Shown here one piece after another: positions 7,222 to 11,961 of a stretch of 11,961 bases of DNA. The notes under the pieces were generated by a model, which did not search any database, was not told the DNA's origin, and saw nothing but the letters and a program-made list of their open reading frames with translations. The translations under genes were made by a program, and so were the position numbers. Source of the DNA: Streptomyces roseochromogenus subsp. oscitans DS 12.976 (GTDB lineage: Bacteria > Actinomycetota > Actinomycetes > Streptomycetales > Streptomycetaceae). The stretch's first letter is position 1; each line of letters starts with the position of its first letter. The stretch spans positions 7,229,829-7,241,789 of the forward strand of contig NZ_CM002285.1 in assembly GCF_000497445.1 (NCBI RefSeq), read 5' to 3'.

Positions 7222-8234
7222 TGAGTACGCGCGCGGCACAGGCACCTCGGCATGACGAGGTCGTACGCGTGCGCGGGCTCGGCAAGACCTATCCGGCCGT
7301 GCGAGGGCGGCGCGGTGCGCCCGGCACGCCCGAGGTACGGGCCACCGACGGGGTCGAGCTGGACGTGCGACGCGGCGAGGTCTTCGGGCTGCTCGGACCG
7401 AACGGCGCCGGCAAGTCCACCCTCGTACGACAGCTCACCGGGCTGCTCCGGCCGGACAGCGGCAGCGTCGAGATCCTCGGGCACGACATCGTCCGGCACC
7501 CCGAGCGGGCCGCGCGCCTCCTCGCCTACCTCGGCCAGGAGTCCTCCGCGCTGGACGAGCTGACCGTCTCCCTCGCCGCCGAGACCACCGGACGCCTGCG
7601 CGGCCTGGACGTACGGCGGGCACGGGCCGAGCGGGACGCCGTACTGGAGGAGCTGGGGCTCACACCGATCGCCGGACGGGCGCTGAAGAAGCTGTCCGGC
7701 GGGCAGCGGCGGCTCGCCTGTCTCGCCGCCGCCCTCGTCGGTGAGCGGCCGCTGCTCGTGCTGGACGAGCCGACCACCGGCATGGACCCGGTGGCCCGGC
7801 GCGCGGTCTGGGCGGCCGTGGACCGGCGGCGCGCCGAGCGCGGTACGACCGTGCTGCTGGTCACCCACAACGTCATCGAGGCCGAGACCGTGCTCGACCG
7901 GGTCGCCGTACTCGACCGGGGGCGGGTCATCGCCTGCGACACCCCCGCCGGGCTGAAGGAACAGGTCGCCGACGAGGTGCGGGTCGAGCTGGTGTGGCGG
8001 GACCGGGCGCCGCTGGAGGTGCCCGAGGTCGCCGCGCTGCGCGAGCGCGCGATGGAGTCCGGGCGGCGCTGGACGCTGCGGCTCGCCCCCGAGGAGGCCC
8101 GTGCCGTCGTCGCCACCGTGACCGGCGGGGCCGCCTTCGCCGCCCTGGACGACTTCACGCTGGCCACGCCCAGCCTGGAGGACGTCTATCTGGCGCTCGG
8201 CGGCGCGGCCCGGCAGGGGCTGGTGAAGGCGTGA
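7221..8234 (+). CDS. ABC transporter ATP-binding protein (ABC-2/drug-export type)
   Basis: A 337-residue cytoplasmic ATPase that would power the permease encoded next. All nucleotide-binding motifs are visible: Walker A GPNGAGKST at 59-67, Q-loop Q106, signature LSGGQ at 158-162, Walker B LLVLDEP with D182 and E183, and the H-loop H216. A C-terminal regulatory extension of about 90 residues follows, as in DrrA/CcmA-like exporters. The frame opens upstream at 7140, but the GTG at 7221 (MSTRAAQAPRHDE) fits the family start and sits just after a -10-like TAGTCT, so I infer a leaderless message. A palindrome at 7186-7204 may control it. The substrate cannot be read from the sequence; drug or antibiotic export is the usual guess for the family, not a demonstrated role. 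Confidence 0.93.
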   Translation: MSTRAAQAPRHDEVVRVRGLGKTYPAVRGRRGAPGTPEVRATDGVELDVRRGEVFGLLGPNGAGKSTLVRQLTGLLRPDSGSVEILGHDIVRHPERAARLLAYLGQESSALDELTVSLAAETTGRLRGLDVRRARAERDAVLEELGLTPIAGRALKKLSGGQRRLACLAAALVGERPLLVLDEPTTGMDPVARRAVWAAVDRRRAERGTTVLLVTHNVIEAETVLDRVAVLDRGRVIACDTPAGLKEQVADEVRVELVWRDRAPLEVPEVAALRERAMESGRRWTLRLAPEEARAVVATVTGGAAFAALDDFTLATPSLEDVYLALGGAARQGLVKA

Positions 8235-8257
8235 GCGCGGCGGCCGTGCGATGCGTA

Positions 8258-8320
8258 TGGGTCTGCGCGAGTGCCGTAGGGATCTGCGGGACTGCCGTAG
8301 GGGTCTACGCGACTGCCGTA
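8258..8320. repeat. Three tandem copies of a 21-bp repeat between ATPase and permease genes
   Basis: Units at 8258-8278, 8279-8299 and 8300-8320 share the core CTGCCGTA end and a GGG.TCT.CG.GA body. The second and third differ at three positions. The end of the preceding 21 bases (8237-8257, ...GCGTA) looks like a decayed fourth copy. The period is a multiple of three, so in the permease frame it spells a seven-residue LRDCRRG repeat if an upstream ATG (8251 or 8257) were used. Confidence 0.85.
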
Positions 8321-8340
8321 GGGAAGAGGAGCAGCTCGAC

Positions 8341-9162
8341 GTGAGTGTCGTACCCGCGGAGGTTCTGCCGGGCGGTGCCCCGGCCGTGCCGGAGACGGCA
8401 CGGGGCGCGGCCGAACTCGGGCCGCCCGCACGGCTGTGGCCGTCGCTGGCGGCCGTCTACCGGGCGCAGCTGTCCCGGGCTCGGGTGGCCCGGATCCCGC
8501 TGCTGTTCGTGGCCACCTTCCAGTCCGTCGGCATCGCCGTGATGATGCGGGGCGTCGTCGACAGCGGCAGCGAGGCCGAGTCCGTGGTGGCGGGTTCGTC
8601 GGTGCTGGTCGTCGCCTATGTGGCCCTGAACCTGCTCTCGCAGTACTTCGGTCAGCTGCGGGCCAGCGGGGGGCTCGATCACTACGCCACCCTGCCGGTG
8701 CCGCCGGCCGCCGTGGTGCTGGGCGCGGCGGCGGCGTACGCCTCCTTCACCGTGCCGGGGACGCTGGTGACGGCCGTCTTCGGGTGCGCGCTGTTCGGGC
8801 TGCCGCTGTCCAACCTGTGGATCCTGCTGGCCGTGATCCCGCTCGCCGGGGCCGCGCTGTCCGGGCTCGGCGCCGCCTGCGGGCTGCTCGCGCCACGGCC
8901 CGAACTGGCCACGCTGCTCGGGCAGCTGGGCATGTCGGCGGCGCTGCTGCTGGGGGTACTGCCGGCCGACCGGATGCCGGAGATCGTACGGCTGGCACGT
9001 GATCTGCTGCCGTCGACCTACGGCGTGGAGGCCTATGCCCGGACCTTCGGGGCGCACCCGGACTGGGCCGTCGTCCTGGTCGACCTGGGGGTCTGCGCGG
9101 GTGTCGGGGTGGTCTCGCTGGCCGTGGCGACCTGGGCGTACCGCCGGGCGGCCGTCCGGTGA
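8341..9162 (+). CDS. ABC-2 type transporter permease
   Basis: A 273-residue membrane protein with six predicted spans at about 52-69, 82-100, 124-150, 158-184, 189-208 and 242-267, after a soluble N-terminus of about 50 residues. The topology and the DLLPSTYGVEAY segment before the last span fit ABC-2 permeases. It lies 106 bases after the ATPase gene, same strand, so the two probably form one transporter of two ATPases and two permeases in the cytoplasmic membrane. The GTG at 8341 (MSVVPAEVLPGG) is chosen because AGGAG (8327-8331) is nine bases upstream. Starts at ATG 8251 or 8257 would add 28-30 Arg-rich residues made of the 21-bp repeat and lack a ribosome site. Confidence 0.9.
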   Translation: MSVVPAEVLPGGAPAVPETARGAAELGPPARLWPSLAAVYRAQLSRARVARIPLLFVATFQSVGIAVMMRGVVDSGSEAESVVAGSSVLVVAYVALNLLSQYFGQLRASGGLDHYATLPVPPAAVVLGAAAAYASFTVPGTLVTAVFGCALFGLPLSNLWILLAVIPLAGAALSGLGAACGLLAPRPELATLLGQLGMSAALLLGVLPADRMPEIVRLARDLLPSTYGVEAYARTFGAHPDWAVVLVDLGVCAGVGVVSLAVATWAYRRAAVR

Positions 9163-9197
9163 CGCGGCGCACAGCGCGACCTGGCACGATGTCAGGA
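9160..9197 (+). promoter_or_regulatory. Candidate leaderless promoter overlapping the permease stop codon
   Basis: CACGAT at 9185-9190 lies six bases before the ATG at 9197, a spacing typical of leaderless starts. TGACGC at 9160-9165, which includes the permease TGA stop, could be the -35 with a 19-base spacer. No usable Shine-Dalgarno sequence is present; an AGG abuts the ATG. Readthrough from the ABC genes is also possible. Confidence 0.4.
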
Positions 9198-9817
9198 TGA
9201 CCGCACCGCTGACTCCGCCACCGCACGACGACTCCCCGCACCAGGTCTGGCAGGCGCCGCCGCCTGCCGGGGCGCAGGATGGGGGCAGCTACGAACAGGA
9301 CGGCCCCGGGATGAAGACCGAACTGCGGGAGGCCGCCGTGATCACGGTGGTCGTGACCTTGGGCGGGGCGCTGCTGGGGCTGCTGTGGTGGTGGCTGGCG
9401 CCGCATGTGCCGCTGGTCGGCGACCAGGTCGACAACAGCTGGGTCGTCTACCTCAAGGACAGCGAGGGGGAGCAGGCGATAGGCGTGGACGGTACGTTCA
9501 CCCTGCTGGGGCTTGCCTTCGGGGTCGTGAGTGCGGTGGTCGTCTTTCTGCTGCGCCGGCGTGGGGGTGTGCCGGTCGTGGTGGCGCTCGGGCTCGGTGC
9601 GCTGCTCGGGTCGGTGCTGGCATGGCGGCTGGGGGTGTATCTGGGTCCCGAGTCCGACGTGCTCGCGCATGCGAAGGCCGTGGGGAAGGGGGTCGCCTTC
9701 TCGGCGCCGTTGAAGCTTTCGGCGAAGGGGGCGCTGTTGGCTTGGCCGTTGGGGGCGTTGGTGGTGCATCTGGGGCTTACGGCGTTGTTCGGGCCCCGTG
9801 ACCCGGAGTCGCTGTAA
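9197..9817 (+). CDS. Four-span membrane protein resembling DUF2567
   Basis: A 206-residue protein with a Pro-rich, probably cytoplasmic N-terminus (1-38) and four hydrophobic spans at about 47-67, 101-119, 125-143 and 178-200. A polar loop between spans 1 and 2 contains KDSEGEQAIGVDGTF. Arrangement and length fit the actinobacterial DUF2567 family as I remember it; function is unknown. The start at 9197 (MTAPLTPPP) has no proper ribosome site and is probably leaderless. It follows the permease stop by 34 bases and could be read through from it. The 3' third uses many TTG, CTT and G-ending codons unlike its neighbours. It converges on the deacylase gene with only 24 bases between the stops and no clear terminator. 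Confidence 0.8.
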   Translation: MTAPLTPPPHDDSPHQVWQAPPPAGAQDGGSYEQDGPGMKTELREAAVITVVVTLGGALLGLLWWWLAPHVPLVGDQVDNSWVVYLKDSEGEQAIGVDGTFTLLGLAFGVVSAVVVFLLRRRGGVPVVVALGLGALLGSVLAWRLGVYLGPESDVLAHAKAVGKGVAFSAPLKLSAKGALLAWPLGALVVHLGLTALFGPRDPESL

Positions 9818-9841
9818 CCAGGGCGCGAGAAGCCGCTCCCG

Positions 9842-10345
9842 TCAGCCCCGCCCGATCGGCGCCAGTACCGCTTCTGTCAGCTTCGCCAAGTCTGCCGGGG
9901 ACAGTTCCACTTCGAGTCCTCGCCGCCCCGCCGACACGCAGATCGTCTCGTGTGTCTCCGCCGCGTCGTCCAGCACCGTCGGGAGTTTCTTGCGCTGGCC
10001 CAGGGGGGAGATGCCGCCCCGCACGTACCCGGTGGTGCGTTCCGCCAGTGTCGGGTCCGCCATGGTCGCTCGTTTGCCGCCGACCGCCGCCGCCAGGGCC
10101 TTCAGGTCCAGGGAGCCGGAGACCGGGACCACGGCCACGGTCAGGGTGCCGTCGACGTCGGCCACCAGGGTCTTGAAGACGCGGTCGGGGGAGACGCCCA
10201 TCGCCTCCGCGGCCTCCTCGCCGTAGGAAGGGTGGGCGGGGTCGTGGTCGTAGGCGTGGACCGTGAAGTCCACGCCGGCCGATGAGAGGGCGACCGTCGC
10301 GGGGGTGCCCCCGGACTGCTGCTGTTTCTTCGGCTTCTTCGCCAT
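9842..10345 (-). CDS. ybaK: YbaK/EbsC family aminoacyl-tRNA deacylase (Cys-tRNA(Pro) type)
   Basis: A 167-residue trans-editing protein; relatives hydrolyse Cys-tRNA(Pro) made in error by prolyl-tRNA synthetase. Visible are a Lys-rich N-terminus MAKKPKKQQQ, the family VFKTLV with the important lysine at K58, and the GGISPLGQRKKLP loop at 110-122. The C-terminus is LEVELSPADL. The start at 10345 is chosen because the usual family start is MAKK and because GGTGG lies eight bases upstream. A GTG at 10357, four codons earlier, is possible. It begins about 23 bases after the stop of the LON-domain gene on the same strand, so it is probably cotranscribed. The exact tRNA specificity cannot be told from sequence. 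Confidence 0.93.
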   Translation of the reverse strand: MAKKPKKQQQSGGTPATVALSSAGVDFTVHAYDHDPAHPSYGEEAAEAMGVSPDRVFKTLVADVDGTLTVAVVPVSGSLDLKALAAAVGGKRATMADPTLAERTTGYVRGGISPLGQRKKLPTVLDDAAETHETICVSAGRRGLEVELSPADLAKLTEAVLAPIGRG

Positions 10346-10368
10346 CCGTCTGTCCACCGCCGTCTTTC

Positions 10369-11109
10369 TCAGTTCAGGCTCGTCGGCGCCCGGGTCAGCT
10401 CGAACGCGGGCAGCGACGGCAGACTACGGATGATCGCCGTCTCGGCGCGAAGGAGTTTCAGCTCGTCACGGAGCCGGGACGCGGTGTCGGGCGCCTGCAG
10501 CAGCCGCTGCTTGGTCGGGGTGTCGTGCACCATCGCCGCCGCCACCAGGTAGGAGACCACCGAAGGATCGTCCGGGAGGTCCGCGCCCGTCGACAGCGAG
10601 CGCTCGCGGGCGCCCGCCAGGCGCTTCTGGTACTGGCGGAAGGAGCGCAGCACCCCCTCGGCCAGCGCGCCCGCCTCGTCGCCCGGCTCCTCCGGCAGTT
10701 CCTCGATCTCCGCCGTCAGGAACGGGCCGGACGCGTCGACGGAGAGCAGCCGCACCCGGGTCGTGCCCGTCGCCAGCACCTCGAACGTGCCGTCGGCCCG
10801 CTCCCGGATGGTCGCCGCGTCGGCTACACAGCCCACCCCGTGGACGGCCTTGAGCGGCTCCGGGCCGAAGCCCGCGGCCGGTCCCCGCGCGGGCTGTGCC
10901 GTGGGATCCGGCATGCCGGGGGCGCTCGGCGCCACCTCGTGGCCGTCGCGGATGGCCACGACGACGAACCGGCGCGGCTCGTCCTCCGGTGTCTTGAGCA
11001 ACTCGCGCATCATCGCGCGATAGCGCTCCTCGAAGATGTTCAGCGGCAGCACGAGCCCCGGGAACAGCACCGTGTTCAGCGGGAAGAGCGGGAGACGGGC
11101 GGTGGTCAC
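10369..11109 (-). CDS. Stand-alone LON substrate-binding domain protein
   Basis: A 246-residue protein made only of a LON N-terminal (substrate-binding) domain. LPLFPLNTVLFPGLVLPLNIFEERYRAMM at the N-terminus is the family hallmark, and the C-terminal helical part carries DPSVVSYLVAAAM and KQRLLQ. There is no AAA+ ATPase or protease domain, so it cannot be Lon itself. It may bind unfolded or nascent proteins, but the role is unproven. An insert rich in Pro and Ala lies at about 60-85. The GTG at 11109 lies six bases after the stop of the upstream gene, which suggests translational coupling or a leaderless start (TAGGCT at 11118-11123, minus strand). A GAGG four bases before the GTG is a poor ribosome site. 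Confidence 0.92.
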   Translation of the reverse strand: MTTARLPLFPLNTVLFPGLVLPLNIFEERYRAMMRELLKTPEDEPRRFVVVAIRDGHEVAPSAPGMPDPTAQPARGPAAGFGPEPLKAVHGVGCVADAATIRERADGTFEVLATGTTRVRLLSVDASGPFLTAEIEELPEEPGDEAGALAEGVLRSFRQYQKRLAGARERSLSTGADLPDDPSVVSYLVAAAMVHDTPTKQRLLQAPDTASRLRDELKLLRAETAIIRSLPSLPAFELTRAPTSLN

Positions 11110-11115
11110 GACGCC

Positions 11116-11961
11116 TCAGCCTAGTGGTCGCCGGCGCGGGGTGTGTCCGTCATGCTCGCCGAGCGGGGCCGGGGACCAGGTCAGCAGAGCCGCGGGGACC
11201 GGCCCGGGAGGGGCCGTCAGCAGGTGCTCGCGCAGCCGCAGGAAGTGGCCGAGCGGGTCGTCGGAGAACCGGTCCCACGGGAAGGACGTGGCGTACGGGC
11301 CGATCAGGCGCAGTTCGGCCCGGGCGTCCTCCCAGCGGTCCAGCCGCAGCAGGACGTACAGGAGCTTGTTGCGGATCGGGGCGGGCCACGGGTCGGCCGC
11401 CGGGAAACGGGCGGACAGCGCGAGCGCCCGGTCGGCTGCGGCGTCCAGCCGGGCACGCGGGATCTCGGGGCCGCAGCCGTCGGTCAGCCAGCTGAGGGCC
11501 GCCCGGGCCGGCAGCGCCTGTGCGAGCGAGTCGGCCGGGGCGTCCTGCGCGGCCCGGTCGGCGAAGTCGAAGCAGGCGCCGTGCGAACCGCGCTGGAAGG
11601 TGGCCAGGAAGCGCAGCGCGGCCACATGACAGCTGTAGTGGTGCGGGGCGCGCCGCACCGCCGCCTCCCACAGCTCCTCGAAGTACCGGTGGCCGGCCCG
11701 GGAGCCGCGGGCATGGTCCAGCGCGATCCGCCAGGGCACCGGGTCGCGGTCGTCGGCCAGGGCGGCGGCGGTGATGAGCGGGCTCACCTCGCGCAGCAGC
11801 TCGGCGCGAGCCGGCGAGGGCCACACGCGGTCCACCGCCAGCTGTGCCCCGACCAGCAGGGCACCGGGGTCCTGCGGGGCGGCCGCGCGCCAGGCCTCGA
11901 ACCACTCCGGGCGCGAGCGGGCGAAGGCGGCGAGGCGCCGCACGTACCAGTCGTGGCTCTC
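11116..11961 (-). CDS. Unrecognised mostly helical protein, 5' end outside window
   Basis: The frame is open from the right edge to the stop at 11116-11118, giving 281 residues of a longer protein. A GTG at 11943 could be a start but has no ribosome site, and the in-frame residues before it (ESHDWYV) continue in the same style, so the true start is probably further right. The sequence is rich in Ala, Leu, Arg and Trp and reads as repeated amphipathic helices (for example DHARGSRAGHRYFEELWEAA and RFLATFQRGSHGACFDF). This suggests a TPR-like solenoid, but I cannot place it in a named family. No signal peptide or membrane span is visible in this part. It is first in the minus-strand run with the LON-domain and deacylase genes. 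The C-terminus is Arg-rich and degenerate. Confidence 0.75.
   Translation of the reverse strand, partial: ESHDWYVRRLAAFARSRPEWFEAWRAAAPQDPGALLVGAQLAVDRVWPSPARAELLREVSPLITAAALADDRDPVPWRIALDHARGSRAGHRYFEELWEAAVRRAPHHYSCHVAALRFLATFQRGSHGACFDFADRAAQDAPADSLAQALPARAALSWLTDGCGPEIPRARLDAAADRALALSARFPAADPWPAPIRNKLLYVLLRLDRWEDARAELRLIGPYATSFPWDRFSDDPLGHFLRLREHLLTAPPGPVPAALLTWSPAPLGEHDGHTPRRRPLG
11118..11123 (-). promoter_or_regulatory. Possible internal -10 box for the LON-domain gene
   Basis: TAGGCT on the minus strand lies eight bases before the GTG at 11109, the spacing of a leaderless start. It overlaps the last codons and stop of the upstream gene. I find no good -35, so this is tentative. Confidence 0.3.

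Noticed and set aside
8258..8320. CRISPR-like array
   Set aside because: The 21-bp units are directly adjacent with no spacers, only three copies are present, and no cas gene is nearby. This is a simple tandem repeat.
8747..9769. Minus-strand open frame of 340 codons opposite the permease and DUF2567-like genes
   Set aside because: His/Arg/Pro-rich shadow with no recognisable domain; membrane proteins on the plus strand explain the sequence.
9818..9841. Terminator between the convergent DUF2567-like and deacylase genes
   Set aside because: Only a few G/C triplets could pair; no stable stem is visible in the 24 bases.

Overview
The window is chromosomal DNA from a Streptomyces or a very close actinomycete relative. 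GC content is very high, third codon positions are almost always G or C, GTG starts are common, and several genes appear to be leaderless. The DnaE protein closely matches my memory of actinobacterial DnaE1. The gene set looks like conserved vertical core. I see no insertion sequence, phage gene, tRNA, rRNA or CRISPR array, and no stretch over 300 bases without a gene.

Layout: (a) 1-1664, minus strand: a partial small membrane protein preceded upstream by a DUF2252 kinase-fold protein. (b) 1665-1881: divergent intergenic region. (c) 1882-5421, plus: dnaE, the replicative DNA polymerase III alpha subunit, with all catalytic and PHP metal-site residues present. (d) 5443-5486: strong hairpin between dnaE and a convergent 58-codon gene at 5505-5681 (minus) for a small, very hydrophilic protein. 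(e) 5697-5906: divergent promoter region with inverted repeats, then a NYN-domain putative ribonuclease (5907-7124, plus). (f) 7186-9162, plus: an apparently leaderless ABC ATPase gene with a palindrome next to its -10 box, then a six-span ABC-2 permease, separated by a 21-bp tandem repeat. (g) 9197-9817, plus: a four-span membrane protein resembling DUF2567, probably also leaderless. (h) 9842-11961, minus: a likely three-gene operon reading leftward from the right edge: an unrecognised helical protein (5' end outside the window), a stand-alone LON substrate-binding-domain protein, and a YbaK/EbsC-type aminoacyl-tRNA deacylase.

How the genes relate: dnaE is the replication core. The ATPase and permease form one two-component exporter or ABC-2 transporter. 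The deacylase serves translation fidelity and the LON-domain protein may serve protein quality control. The other genes have no function I can name from sequence alone.

I looked for a novel multigene system and found no convincing one. The best leads are regulatory (the GGGTAA-N7-TTACCC palindrome at the ABC promoter, the nested inverted repeats at 5731-5777, the 21-bp tandem repeat) and protein-level (the NYN protein with a conserved C-terminal module, and the small FGHN-ending protein beside it).
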